64,000 bases of DNA, taken from the NCBI RefSeq assembly GCF_018687515.1, contig NZ_CP061294.1, positions 806,001 to 870,000 on the forward strand, given 5' to 3'. Positions 43,885 to 52,847 of this stretch are shown one piece after another. The notes under the pieces are model-generated. The model saw nothing but the letters and a program-made list of their open reading frames with translations, was not told the origin of the DNA and searched no databases. Made by a program: the position numbers and the translations under genes. Within the stretch, counting starts at the first letter, position 1. Each line of letters starts with the position of its first letter. The DNA comes from Polynucleobacter sp. MWH-Spelu-300-X4 (lineage in GTDB: Bacteria > Pseudomonadota > Gammaproteobacteria > Burkholderiales > Burkholderiaceae).

Positions 43885-45495
43885 ATGAGTCAAGTTTTAG
43901 AAATTAAAGTGCCTGACATTGGTGATTACAAGGATGTGCCTGTGATTGAGGTGCATGTGAAGCCAGGCGATAAGGTTGAAAAAGAACAAACTTTGGTGAC
44001 GCTGGAGTCTGATAAGGCGACGATGGATGTGCCTTCATCACATGCTGGTACGGTTAAAGAAGTTAAGGTTCATGTTGGTGACAATATTTCCGAAGGTACG
44101 GTTGTGATTCTTTTAGAAGAAGGCGGTGCATCTGCCGCTACAACTGCTACAGCTGCTGCTCCGGCTGTTGCTCCAGCAAGTACGGCAGCTAGTGCTACTG
44201 TTGAAGTAACAGTGCCTGATATTGGTGATTACAAAGATGTGCCTGTGATTGAGGTGCATGTAAAACCGGGTGATAAGGTTGAAAAAGAACAATCTTTGGT
44301 AACGCTTGAATCTGATAAGGCCACAATGGATGTGCCTTCATCACATGCCGGTACAGTGAAAGAAGTCAAAGTCCAGGTTGGCGATAATATTTCTGAAGGC
44401 CGTGTAGTGGTTATTTTGGAAACTGCTGGTGGAGCATCTTCTGCCCCAGTTGTAGCACCAACTGCGTCTGCTCCAGCTGCTCCTAAACCAGCAAGTGTTC
44501 CAGCGCCGGCAGCACCAGTTGCATCAACTGCCGCACCAGCTCAGTCAGTACCAAGAAGTGAAGCAGTGCCAACAGGTGGCATCAGCCATGCAAGCCCATC
44601 TGTACGTAAATATGCGCGTGAATTAGGCGTGGATGTTTCTAAGGTGACTGGTAGTGGTCCTAAAGGTCGTATTACTCAGGAAGACGTTCAGGCCTATGTG
44701 AAGAACATCATGACTGGACATGCACCATCACCAGCTGGCGCACCAGTAGCTGCAAGTGGTGGTTTGAACTTGTTGCCATGGCCTAAGGTTGATTTCACTA
44801 AATTTGGTGAAATTGAAACAAAACCTTTATCTAGAATTCAAAAACTATCTGCTGCTAATTTATCTCGCAATTGGGTGATGATTCCAGCTGTGACTTATCA
44901 CGAAGATGCTGATATCACAGGTTTGGAAGCATTTAGAGTGATGACCAATAAAGATAATGAGAAGCAGGGCATCAAAGTGACGATGTTGGCTTTCTTAATT
45001 AAAGCCGTTGTTAATGCCCTTAAGAAGTATCCTGAGTTTAATAGCTCTCTCGATGGCGATAACTTAGTACTGAAGAAATATTTCCATATCGCTTTTGCAG
45101 CAGATACACCTAATGGTTTAGTCGTTCCTGTTGTGAAAAATGCTGATAAAAAAGGTATTTTTGAAATCGCTAAGGAAACGGGCGAATTAGCCAAATTAGC
45201 ACGTGAAGGTAAATTGAAGCCTGATCAAATGCAGGGGGCTTCTTTCACCATTTCATCATTGGGCGGTATTGGCGGCACTTACTTTGCACCAATTGTGAAT
45301 GCTCCAGAGGTTGCTATTTTGGGTGTCAATAAAGCTACGATGAAACCTGTTTGGAATGGTAAAGAATTTGTACCTAAATTAATTTGTCCATTGTCATTAA
45401 CTGCTGATCACCGTGTGATTGATGGTGCTTTAGCTACCAAATTCAACGTGTATTTGGCTGAATTATTAGCCGACTTCCGTCGCGTTGTTCTGTAA
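43885..45495 (+). CDS. aceF: Pyruvate dehydrogenase E2, dihydrolipoyl acetyltransferase
   Basis: AceF forms the core of the pyruvate dehydrogenase complex and transfers acetyl groups to CoA. The 536 residues hold two almost identical lipoyl domains (about 5-80 and 106-180), each with the lipoylated lysine in LESDKATMDVP. Ala/Pro linkers follow, then the E1/E3-binding domain (ASPSVRKYARELGVDVSKVT, near 232) and the catalytic domain ending in ADHRVIDGA with the active-site His. The AAGAT start region lies directly after aceE. Confidence 0.97.
   Translation: MSQVLEIKVPDIGDYKDVPVIEVHVKPGDKVEKEQTLVTLESDKATMDVPSSHAGTVKEVKVHVGDNISEGTVVILLEEGGASAATTATAAAPAVAPASTAASATVEVTVPDIGDYKDVPVIEVHVKPGDKVEKEQSLVTLESDKATMDVPSSHAGTVKEVKVQVGDNISEGRVVVILETAGGASSAPVVAPTASAPAAPKPASVPAPAAPVASTAAPAQSVPRSEAVPTGGISHASPSVRKYARELGVDVSKVTGSGPKGRITQEDVQAYVKNIMTGHAPSPAGAPVAASGGLNLLPWPKVDFTKFGEIETKPLSRIQKLSAANLSRNWVMIPAVTYHEDADITGLEAFRVMTNKDNEKQGIKVTMLAFLIKAVVNALKKYPEFNSSLDGDNLVLKKYFHIAFAADTPNGLVVPVVKNADKKGIFEIAKETGELAKLAREGKLKPDQMQGASFTISSLGGIGGTYFAPIVNAPEVAILGVNKATMKPVWNGKEFVPKLICPLSLTADHRVIDGALATKFNVYLAELLADFRRVVL
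43900..44403 (+). repeat. Tandem duplicate of the lipoyl-domain coding segment in aceF
   Basis: Two copies of about 200 bases, offset by 303 bases (43900-44100 and 44203-44403), encode lipoyl domains that differ at only a few residues in the core. Differences are mostly at third codon positions, so recent duplication or ongoing homogenisation with purifying selection is likely. Confidence 0.85.
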
Positions 45496-45506
45496 AGGGA
45501 ATAGTC

Positions 45507-47288
45507 ATGGCAAATATTGAAATTAAAGTACCGGATATCGGTGACTTTCATGATGTTCCTGTTATCGAAGTATTGGTAAAAGTTGGTGATCAAGTTGAGA
45601 AAGAGCAGCCTTTATTGGTGCTTGAATCTGATAAGGCCACCATGGAAGTACCGAGTGATACTGCTGGAACAATTGTTAGTTTGGCAGTTTCAGTGGGTGA
45701 CAAAATTAACCAAGGCATGGTGATTGCAACCATCACTGCCGCTGAAGGTGCTGCACCTGCTGCAAAACCTGCTCCAGCAGCAACGGCTCCCGTTGAGGCA
45801 CCTAAATCTGCGCCTGCTGTTGCCCCAATTGCTGGCTCATATGCAGGGACTGTGGATCATGAATGCGAGATGTTAGTGTTCGGTGCGGGTCCTGGTGGTT
45901 ATAGCGCTGCATTCCGTAGTGCTGACTTAGGTATGAGCACCATCATTGTGGAAAGATACCCAACCTTGGGTGGTGTTTGTTTAAACGTAGGTTGCATTCC
46001 ATCTAAGGCACTATTACATACTGCTGCGATTGTTGATGAAGTTAAAGCGATGGCAGCTCATGGCATCAGTTATGGTGAACCTAAAGTTGAAATCGACAAA
46101 TTAAGAACTTATAAAGAAAGTGTTATCGGTAAATTAACGGGTGGCTTGGCCGGTATGGCTAAAGCACGTAAAGTTGTAACCGTTAGAGGTATCGGTCGCT
46201 TTTTAGATGCCACCCATGTTGAGGTTGATTTAACTGAGGGTAGCTCAAAACAAACAACCGGCAAAAAAGCGGTCATCCGTTTCCAGAAAGCAATTATTGC
46301 TGCCGGTAGTCAAGCTGTCATGCTTCCTTTCTTACCTCAAGACCCTCGTATTGTTGATAGTACTGGTGCGCTTAAATTAACTTCTGTGCCAAAGAGAATG
46401 TTAGTTATTGGTGGTGGCATTATTGGTTTGGAAATGGCTACGGTGTACAGCACCCTAGGTAGCAAAATTGATATTGCTGAAATGATGGACGGTTTGATGG
46501 CCGGTGCTGATCGTGATCTTGAGAAAGTATGGGAGAAGATGAATGCTCCTCGCTTTGACAAAATTATGCTTAAGACTCGCGCAACTAAAGCTGAAGCTAA
46601 GCCCGATGGTATTTATGTAACATTCGAAGGTGATAAAGCACCTGCAGACCCACAGGCTTATGATTTAGTGTTAGTGGCAGTTGGTAGAACACCGAATGGC
46701 AAGAAGATTGACGCTGATAAAGCTGGCGTAGTTGTTGATGAGCGTGGCTTTATTCCTGTAGATGCGCAATTAAGAACGAATGTTCCTAATATCTATGCGA
46801 TTGGAGATATTGTTGGTCAACCGATGTTGGCTCACAAAGCGGTTCATGAAGCTCACGTAGCAGCAGAGGTAGCAGCAGGTCAAAAATCTTACTTTGATGC
46901 TAAGCAAATTCCATCAGTGGCCTATACAGATCCAGAAGTAGCTTGGGCTGGTTTGACCGAAGAGCAGTGCAAAGCCAAAGGCATTGCTTATGAAAAAGGT
47001 ATGTTCCCATGGGCTGCTAGCGGTCGCGCCATTGCTAATGGTCGTGATGAAGGGTTTACTAAACTGCTATTTGATAAGGCGACTCATCGAATTATTGGTG
47101 GTGGTATTGTTGGTACCCATGCAGGAGATTTGATTGGTGAAGTGTGTTTAGCAATTGAGATGGGTGCTGATGCTGTTGATATTGGTAAAACTATTCATCC
47201 ACATCCAACATTGGGTGAGTCCGTTGGTATGGCTGCTGAGGTTGCTCATGGTAGCTGCACTGATTTACCTCCACAAAAGAAAAAGTAA
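45507..47288 (+). CDS. lpdA: Dihydrolipoyl dehydrogenase (E3) with N-terminal lipoyl domain
   Basis: E3 reoxidises the dihydrolipoyl groups of E2 with FAD and NAD. The 593 residues exceed the usual 470 because a lipoyl domain (IEIKVPDIGDFHDVPVIEVL, Lys in LESDKATMEVP) and an Ala/Pro linker precede the enzyme. The enzyme shows the FAD site VFGAGPGGYSAAFR, the redox disulfide GGVCLNVGCIPSKALLH, the NAD site VIGGGIIGLEMATVY and the C-terminal HPHPTLGES with the catalytic His. This fused layout is known for PDH-linked E3 of Neisseria and Cupriavidus. Confidence 0.97.
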   Translation: MANIEIKVPDIGDFHDVPVIEVLVKVGDQVEKEQPLLVLESDKATMEVPSDTAGTIVSLAVSVGDKINQGMVIATITAAEGAAPAAKPAPAATAPVEAPKSAPAVAPIAGSYAGTVDHECEMLVFGAGPGGYSAAFRSADLGMSTIIVERYPTLGGVCLNVGCIPSKALLHTAAIVDEVKAMAAHGISYGEPKVEIDKLRTYKESVIGKLTGGLAGMAKARKVVTVRGIGRFLDATHVEVDLTEGSSKQTTGKKAVIRFQKAIIAAGSQAVMLPFLPQDPRIVDSTGALKLTSVPKRMLVIGGGIIGLEMATVYSTLGSKIDIAEMMDGLMAGADRDLEKVWEKMNAPRFDKIMLKTRATKAEAKPDGIYVTFEGDKAPADPQAYDLVLVAVGRTPNGKKIDADKAGVVVDERGFIPVDAQLRTNVPNIYAIGDIVGQPMLAHKAVHEAHVAAEVAAGQKSYFDAKQIPSVAYTDPEVAWAGLTEEQCKAKGIAYEKGMFPWAASGRAIANGRDEGFTKLLFDKATHRIIGGGIVGTHAGDLIGEVCLAIEMGADAVDIGKTIHPHPTLGESVGMAAEVAHGSCTDLPPQKKK

Positions 47289-47323
47289 TACAGTCTTTTC
47301 TTGCCCTGAGTGATTGAGGGCAT

Positions 47324-47351
47324 AAAAAAACCCCCGCATAGAGCGGGGGTT
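47324..47351 (-). terminator. Terminator of the phasin transcript
   Basis: On the minus strand AACCCCCGC-TCTAT-GCGGGGGTT runs into seven T residues in total. On the plus strand no T-run follows, so it serves the phasin gene rather than lpdA. Confidence 0.88.
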
Positions 47352-47356
47352 GAAAA

Positions 47357-47446
47357 GGTACTTACAGAGAAATCTCTGACTGGGTACCGAGGAGACAACT
47401 TTTACTACTTCAATTCTTGATAGCCACCATGATGAATTAGGTGGCT
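47357..47446 (-). other. Structured 3' region of the phasin mRNA
   Basis: Between the phasin stop and its terminator lie a nested hairpin (GGTAC/GTACC outside at 47357-47361 and 47384-47388, CAGAGA/TCTCTG inside at 47365-47378) and a second stem AGCCACC/GGTGGCT (47422-47428, 47440-47446). The second stem, followed by a T-rich stretch on the plus strand, might also weakly end the lpdA transcript. It may be a 3' UTR-derived small RNA; no family is recognised. Confidence 0.4.
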
Positions 47447-47456
47447 TTCTTGTTTC

Positions 47457-47996
47457 TTACTTCTTACCGCGAGCAGCTTTAACAGCTGTATTTGCAGCAG
47501 CATTGAAATTGTTTTGTGCAAGATCAATCGCTTGTTTGATAGATTTTTGAGTTGTTTCATAAGCGTTGTTTGCTGCAGTCATAGCTTGTTTAATAGCTTG
47601 AACAGCGGCTTCTGAACCAGCAGGAGCATTTTTAGATAGCTCTTCTACTAAGCCATTTAAATTGCCACTACCTTTTTTCATTTGTGATTCAGCAACAGTT
47701 GTGAATGTTGATTGTGTTTCGTTAGCGATGTCATAAAGGTGACGGCTGTAAGACATGATTTTTTCAGCTAAAGGCTGAACCATACCTGCTTGCATAGCCA
47801 TCAACTGTTGTGCATCGCGTACTGATAATGCTTGTTTTGCGCTTTGTACATTTTCGTTTAAAGCTGTTTTTGCTACAGCCATGTTTAATTCAACAAGCTT
47901 TTCAACGCCTTCAAATGCTTTGTTAGTAAGATTTAAAAGGGTCTCTAAGTTTGCTTTGTTTGCTGCTGCGATTTGTTCTGGTGTTAATGTCATCAT
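47457..47996 (-). CDS. phaP: Phasin family protein
   Basis: Phasins coat polyhydroxyalkanoate granules and control their size. The 179 residues are entirely helical and amphipathic: [20 protein letters not shown] at the start, [20 protein letters not shown], then [19 protein letters not shown] and a Lys/Ala-rich end. This is the betaproteobacterial phasin pattern. AGGAG lies 4 bases before the ATG. It is convergent with lpdA; acetyl-CoA from pyruvate dehydrogenase is the precursor of PHA, so the proximity is sensible but may be coincidence. Confidence 0.92.
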   Translation of the reverse strand: MMTLTPEQIAAANKANLETLLNLTNKAFEGVEKLVELNMAVAKTALNENVQSAKQALSVRDAQQLMAMQAGMVQPLAEKIMSYSRHLYDIANETQSTFTTVAESQMKKGSGNLNGLVEELSKNAPAGSEAAVQAIKQAMTAANNAYETTQKSIKQAIDLAQNNFNAAANTAVKAARGKK

Positions 47997-48109
47997 GTTC
48001 TCCTAATTGGTTAAGTCAAGTTGCAATTTGTTGCACTGCACAAATATAAGTATAGGGGGTAAATGGGCTAAGTCAAGACCACATTATGAAAAAAAGAGAC
48101 AATATCCTT

Positions 48110-49018
48110 ATGAAAGCTTACTATTCGGATCATTTCGTCCTTCCATTGCCTACTGGGCATCGTTTTCCGATGGAAAAATACAGCTTATTAAGAGCTCACG
48201 TGGCGAAAATCAAAGGAGTTGAGCTAATTGAAGCTCCCTTAGCTAGTGATATAGATTTGGCTAGAGCCCACAGCCCATCCTATATAGAAAGAGTCAGTGA
48301 CGGCACCTTAACCGATTCAGAGCTCAGAGAAATAGGTTTCCCTTGGACAACATTAATGGTTGAGCGCTCGAAACGCTCAGCCGGAGCAACCATGCAAGCT
48401 TGTATAACGGCTTTAAAGGATGGTGTAGCGGTGAATTTAGCTGGTGGCACCCATCATGCCTATAGGGATAAAGGAAGTGGTTTTTGCGTATTTAATGATG
48501 CTGTTGTTGCTGCAAGGCGGTTGCAAAGTCAACAGAAGATGCAAATTGCAATTATTGACCTAGATGTTCATCAGGGGAACGGTACAGCAGCCATATGCCA
48601 AGGCGATTCAAGCATATTTACTTTATCGATTCATGGGGAAAAGAATTTCCCCTTTAGAAAAGAAACTAGTAATTTAGATATTGGGTTGGCTGATGGTTGT
48701 GAGGATGTCCATTATTTAACTGTGTTATCCGATGCTTTAAGAACTTTAGAGGCACGATTTAGTCCGGAAATGATTATTTACCTAGCGGGAGCAGACCCTC
48801 ATGAAGGTGATCGTTTAGGGCGTTTAAGATTAACTATGGATGGGTTGGCTCAAAGGGATCAACTGGTTTTTAATTTTGCTAAGGAAATGGGTTGTCCAAT
48901 TGCTGTAGCAATGGCAGGAGGATATGGGCGTGAGATAGAAACGACGGTTGAAGTCCATGCACAAACCATACAATTAGCATTCAACTATTATAAAAATAGA
49001 AAAGAGACATTGACATGA
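48110..49018 (+). CDS. Histone-deacetylase-family protein (acetoin utilisation/APAH type)
   Basis: A 302-residue zinc amidohydrolase of the HDAC superfamily. Seen are SDHFVLPLPTGHRFPMEKY at the start, GGTHHAYRDKGSGFCVFND with the two active-site histidines, DLDVHQGNGTAA with zinc ligands Asp and His, and LAGADPHEGDRLGRLRLT with the third zinc ligand. The substrate is unknown; bacterial members act on acetylpolyamines or acetylated proteins. The start at 48110 is chosen by homology (M-K-A-Y-Y-S-D-H); 48086 would add eight residues. The stop overlaps the next gene as ATGA. Confidence 0.9.
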   Translation: MKAYYSDHFVLPLPTGHRFPMEKYSLLRAHVAKIKGVELIEAPLASDIDLARAHSPSYIERVSDGTLTDSELREIGFPWTTLMVERSKRSAGATMQACITALKDGVAVNLAGGTHHAYRDKGSGFCVFNDAVVAARRLQSQQKMQIAIIDLDVHQGNGTAAICQGDSSIFTLSIHGEKNFPFRKETSNLDIGLADGCEDVHYLTVLSDALRTLEARFSPEMIIYLAGADPHEGDRLGRLRLTMDGLAQRDQLVFNFAKEMGCPIAVAMAGGYGREIETTVEVHAQTIQLAFNYYKNRKETLT

Positions 49019-49899
49019 GTAAGTACTCCTGGATACATCGGTTTGCGCCATGGATAGCCCCTATATTTGTGATTATTTGGAGTACTGGATTTATTGTGGC
49101 TAGATATGGCATGCCTCATTCAGAGCCTATGACCTTTTTGACTATGCGCTTTGCTGGCGTTTTAGTATTCATGGTTCCTATCGTATTGATATGGAAAGCA
49201 CCTTGGCCAAATAGATCACAAATCATTCATATTGCAATTGCAGGCCTGCTGCTCCAAGCTGGTTATTTGGGGGGCGTATGGGCAGCAGTTAAAGAAGGAA
49301 TGTCTGCAGGCCTATCTGCTTTAATTGTTGGCTTGCAACCTGTATTAACAGCATGGCTTGCCGCGTGGCTAGCTGAACGTGTCAGTCCTAAACAGTGGCT
49401 TGGACTATTTTTAGGATTGGTTGGTGTGGGCTTGGTTGTTTGGGCGAAGCTATCGCTCATTGGGCTTAGTGTGGCCAGTTTAATTTATATCGTATTTGCC
49501 TTATTAAGTATCACTGCAGGAACTATCTACCAAAAGAAATATTGTTCTCAGTTCGATTTAAGAACTGGTTCAGTTATTCAGTTTGCTGCCTCAACGTTGG
49601 CGTGCATGCCATTGATGTTTTTGTTTGAGACACGGCAAATTGAATGGGTTCCCGAGTTAATCGCAGCTTTATTGTGGTCTATTTTGGCATTATCGATTGG
49701 GGCAATTTCACTTTTATTTGTCATGATTAGAAATGGTGAGGCGACTAGGGTCACCAGTCTTATGTATCTGACTCCTCCCACAACAGCCTTAATGGCTTGG
49801 GTGCTTTTTGGTGAGCCGATTACTTGGATGATTGTTTTAGGGATCGGCATTACGATGGTGGCTGTAGTTTTGGTTAATCGTTCACAACAAGTTAAGTAA
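49015..49899 (+). CDS. DMT-superfamily (EamA) transporter
   Basis: A 294-residue inner-membrane protein with ten predicted helices in two EamA repeats. The first repeat includes PIFVIIWSTGFIVARYGMPH and the segment AGLSALIVGLQPVLTAWLAA; the second includes TAGTIYQKKYC and VTSLMYLTPPTTALMAWVLF. The family exports or imports amino acids and other metabolites; the substrate cannot be read. It overlaps the HDAC-like gene by 4 bases, so the two are co-translated. Confidence 0.9.
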   Translation: MSKYSWIHRFAPWIAPIFVIIWSTGFIVARYGMPHSEPMTFLTMRFAGVLVFMVPIVLIWKAPWPNRSQIIHIAIAGLLLQAGYLGGVWAAVKEGMSAGLSALIVGLQPVLTAWLAAWLAERVSPKQWLGLFLGLVGVGLVVWAKLSLIGLSVASLIYIVFALLSITAGTIYQKKYCSQFDLRTGSVIQFAASTLACMPLMFLFETRQIEWVPELIAALLWSILALSIGAISLLFVMIRNGEATRVTSLMYLTPPTTALMAWVLFGEPITWMIVLGIGITMVAVVLVNRSQQVK

Positions 49900-49968
49900 T
49901 TGGCGATTAATGGCTTATCATCACGGATATTGATAAATGCATTTTAAAAAGTAGTTTTAATAATTCAG

Positions 49969-50973
49969 ATGACTGTTAAAAGTAAATTGATTCGAGCTGT
50001 TTTTACAGGTTTTTTAAGCATTACATTATTGGCTCCAGTAGCAGATATATGGGCGCAAAATACAAGTCAGACTAAAGTTAAAAAACAAAAAGCTCCTAAG
50101 AAGCAAAAAACGGTTAGGACAACAACTACAAGATCCAAGTCAACTGATGCTGCAGAAGAGAAAAGACCTTCATTTGCATCAGCAATGGGATTGCGTGGGA
50201 ATCATGACGCATTGAATCTTAAATCTAGCGTTGCATTAATTGTGGATCGTCAAACACATGAAGTTTTGTTTGAAAAAAATTCTCATGCATCACTTCCAAT
50301 TGCATCAATTACTAAATTAATGACTTCTTTGGTTGTGATGGATGCTCATTTGCCTCTTGATGAGGGAATTGTGATTCACCAAGATGATGTGAATGTTTAC
50401 CCAGGGAGAGCTAGATCTCGAGTAACCGAGCATGCTGCAATGACCCGCGAGCAAGCTTTGTTATTGGCTCTGATGTCTTCTGAAAATCGTGCCGCTCATG
50501 CTTTAGGTAGAAATTATCCGGGTGGTATTCCTGCTTTTGTTGAGGCTATGAATGCTAAGGCAAAAATGTTGGGTATGAATAATTCTAAATTTTCTGATCC
50601 AACTGGTCTTTCTAGTGAAAATGTTTCAAGTCCCGAAGATTTAACTAAATTGGTAGAAGCCGCTTATCAACATAAAGTCATTCGTGATTTTTCTACAAAA
50701 CCTGATTACAGTTTGATGATTGGGAAAAGAGAGCAGAAATTTATTAATACGAATCGATTAGTTCGAGCTGGTGATATGGATATTGGTTTGCAAAAAACCG
50801 GTTATATCTCCGCTGCGGGACGTTGCTTGGTGATGCAAGCGAGAGTTCAAGGGCGTGATGTTGTGATGGTGTTCTTGGATTCTGTTGGTAAATTGTCGCG
50901 TTTTGCGGATGCCGTGCGCGTCAAAGAGTGGTTGCAAAGCAACCCCAATCCAACCCCTATACGTAAGCTATAA
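49969..50973 (+). CDS. pbpG: D-alanyl-D-alanine endopeptidase, PBP7/8 type
   Basis: A 334-residue periplasmic serine peptidase of the S11 family that cuts peptidoglycan cross-links. An N-terminal signal segment (FTGFLSITLLAPVADIWAQ) is followed by a Lys/Thr-rich stretch (about 35-60). The catalytic motifs are SITK with nucleophile S113 and K116, SEN near 170 and KTG near 278. There is no C-terminal membrane anchor, which fits PBP7 rather than DacA. It ends 3 bases from the convergent IclR-type gene. Confidence 0.92.
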   Translation: MTVKSKLIRAVFTGFLSITLLAPVADIWAQNTSQTKVKKQKAPKKQKTVRTTTTRSKSTDAAEEKRPSFASAMGLRGNHDALNLKSSVALIVDRQTHEVLFEKNSHASLPIASITKLMTSLVVMDAHLPLDEGIVIHQDDVNVYPGRARSRVTEHAAMTREQALLLALMSSENRAAHALGRNYPGGIPAFVEAMNAKAKMLGMNNSKFSDPTGLSSENVSSPEDLTKLVEAAYQHKVIRDFSTKPDYSLMIGKREQKFINTNRLVRAGDMDIGLQKTGYISAAGRCLVMQARVQGRDVVMVFLDSVGKLSRFADAVRVKEWLQSNPNPTPIRKL

Positions 50974-50976
50974 AAT

Positions 50977-51744
50977 TTATGAGCCGTTAGTCGGTTTATA
51001 ACCTAGGCTTTTTGATATTTGCATGGCTGTTTCTTTTAATGACTTCAGCCACTCTTCCTGGATGCGCTCAGTAGGCGCAGATAAAGATAAACCAGCTACT
51101 AGCTTACCGCTGTCATCTAGAATGGATGCGGCCATGCAACTAACGCCAACTTCAAGTTCTTCATCATCCCTAGCGTGCCCCATTGAACGAACTAGCTCTA
51201 ATTCTTTCTCAAGCCCACTCAAATCATTGATGCTATTGGCGGTGTGACCTTCCAGGCCAGTCTTTGCAACATAAGCTTTAAGTTTACTAATATCGTCATC
51301 AGCTAAGAATAATTTTCCAACCGATGTTAAGTGAAGGGGGGCGCGCCCACCAATAGCTCGTACTACCTGCATACCTGATCGTTCGCTATAAGCACGATCA
51401 ATATAAACAATCTCATCACCTTGTCTAACTGAAAGATTGACTGTTTGACCAGTCATTTTGTGGAGTGCTCTCATGGGTAGTTGAGCAGCGTCTCGCACGG
51501 ATAATCTTGCTTTAACTAAATTACCAAGCTCTAAGAGCTTGAGGCCTAAACGGTAAGTGCCGCTATCTCCTCGCTCGACCAAGCGGCAAGCAACCATGTC
51601 GTTGAGGATTCTGTGGGCGGTAGAGGGGTGCAGCTCAGTTAATTCCGCTAATTTTTTGAGGCTTACAGCCTCATCGCTTTGAGCAAGCGCATCCAAAAGA
51701 CACATCATTCTGTCTAGAACTTGGATGGCTGTTCTGCTAGTCAT
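50977..51744 (-). CDS. IclR-family transcriptional regulator
   Basis: A 255-residue regulator. The N-terminal winged helix (VSLKKLAELTELHPSTAHRI, then RLVERGDSGTYRLGLKLLEL) is followed by the IclR effector-binding domain (SVRQGDEIVYIDR, LHLTSVGKLFLA, GVSCMAASILDDSGKLVAGL). The effector is unknown. No catabolic operon is adjacent, so its targets are probably elsewhere or its own gene. It lies between pbpG (convergent) and pyrD (same strand, 60 bases upstream). Confidence 0.93.
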   Translation of the reverse strand: MTSRTAIQVLDRMMCLLDALAQSDEAVSLKKLAELTELHPSTAHRILNDMVACRLVERGDSGTYRLGLKLLELGNLVKARLSVRDAAQLPMRALHKMTGQTVNLSVRQGDEIVYIDRAYSERSGMQVVRAIGGRAPLHLTSVGKLFLADDDISKLKAYVAKTGLEGHTANSINDLSGLEKELELVRSMGHARDDEELEVGVSCMAASILDDSGKLVAGLSLSAPTERIQEEWLKSLKETAMQISKSLGYKPTNGS

Positions 51745-51804
51745 ATGCGCATTTTATCCATAAATTGGTAAGATTGCATAATGTGGAATGAGTCTTATAG
51801 AAGA

Positions 51805-52833
51805 CTAGTTTTTTAGTGCCTTAGCGCACTCCGCTATTAGCTGTGGCCCTTTGTAAATTAAGCCGCTATAAATTTGTACAAGTTGTGCACCGGCTGAGAT
51901 TTTATCTTTGGCATCCTGACCAGACATGATCCCGCCAACACCAATAATAGGTAAGGCGCCATTTAGGGCTTTAGCTAGCTTTTGGATAACAAGGTCTGAT
52001 AGATGTTTAACAGGTTGCCCTGAAAGCCCACCTGCCTCATTACCATGAGCTAGATGTGAAACAGCATCTCGTGTAATTGTTGTATTAGTAGCAATAACAG
52101 CACTGATGCGGTATTTAATTAATAATTCAGCAATACTATCAATTTGTTCTGAATCTAAGTCTGGTGCTATTTTTAGAAGTAAAGGCACTTCTTTTTTATA
52201 TTGATCAGAAAGTCTTTGTTTTTTATCCGCAATCGCTGATAACAAAGAGTCAAGCTCATCGCCAGTTTGTAATTGCCTTAAATTTTTCGTGTTAGGAGAT
52301 GAGATGTTGACCGTAACATATGAGGCAAATCGGTAAACTTTTTCCATGCAATGAAGATAATCATCTGCAGCAGACTCAATAGGTGTTGAGGCATTTTTTC
52401 CAATATTAATACCAAGTATGCCGCCAGATTGCCAAAATGTGGATTTTTGAACTCGCTGTAGACAAGCATCTACACCATCATTATTAAATCCCATCCGGTT
52501 AATTAGGGCATTTGCTTCTGGAAGCCTAAACATTCTAGGTTTGGGATTGCCATCTTGCGCTTTAGGGGTAACTGTACCGATTTCTAAAAAACCAAATCCT
52601 AGACTAGCTAAAGCGTCAATATGTTTACCATCTTTATCTAGCCCAGCAGCCAAACCTATAGGGTTGGGGAGCTTTAAACCACAAAATAAACGCTCATCTT
52701 TGGGAATAGTTGTGCGACTTAAGAAATCTAAACCTAACGCATGAGCCTTATCTAAAGAATTTAGAGTGAAATTGTGCGCTTTTTCAGCGTCCATGGTGAA
52801 TAACCATGGTTTAACAAAAGGGTAAAGGTTCAT
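51805..52833 (-). CDS. pyrD: Dihydroorotate dehydrogenase, quinone-dependent (class 2)
   Basis: PyrD oxidises dihydroorotate to orotate at the inner membrane with FMN and quinone. The 342-residue length and the N-terminal amphipathic helix ([20 protein letters not shown]) mark class 2. The active-site Ser lies in [15 protein letters not shown], with FMN-binding segments [11 protein letters not shown] and [19 protein letters not shown]. The ATG at 52833, 15 bases after the bpt stop, is preferred over one at 52872 that would overlap bpt by 25 bases. It is the last gene of a six-gene operon. Confidence 0.95.
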   Translation of the reverse strand: MNLYPFVKPWLFTMDAEKAHNFTLNSLDKAHALGLDFLSRTTIPKDERLFCGLKLPNPIGLAAGLDKDGKHIDALASLGFGFLEIGTVTPKAQDGNPKPRMFRLPEANALINRMGFNNDGVDACLQRVQKSTFWQSGGILGINIGKNASTPIESAADDYLHCMEKVYRFASYVTVNISSPNTKNLRQLQTGDELDSLLSAIADKKQRLSDQYKKEVPLLLKIAPDLDSEQIDSIAELLIKYRISAVIATNTTITRDAVSHLAHGNEAGGLSGQPVKHLSDLVIQKLAKALNGALPIIGVGGIMSGQDAKDKISAGAQLVQIYSGLIYKGPQLIAECAKALKN

Positions 52834-52847
52834 TGCGAAAGTATTTC

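Noticed and set aside
45408..45593. Minus-strand frames across aceE, aceF and lpdA
   Set aside because: They lie opposite strongly conserved coding sequence and encode nothing recognisable.
47303..47321. GCCCT/AGGGC repeat after lpdA as plus-strand terminator
   Set aside because: The stem has five pairs and is followed by A residues, not T residues.
48007..48222. Open frame of 71 codons upstream of the HDAC-like gene
   Set aside because: It runs out of phase into the HDAC-like gene, and its product shows no family feature; it is a shadow of that gene.
51791..51813. Hairpin AGTCTT-ATAG-AAGACT followed by T-rich DNA near the pyrD stop
   Set aside because: The T-run is on the plus strand, but no plus-strand gene precedes it; on the minus strand, where pyrD is read, no T-run follows. 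Not called a terminator.
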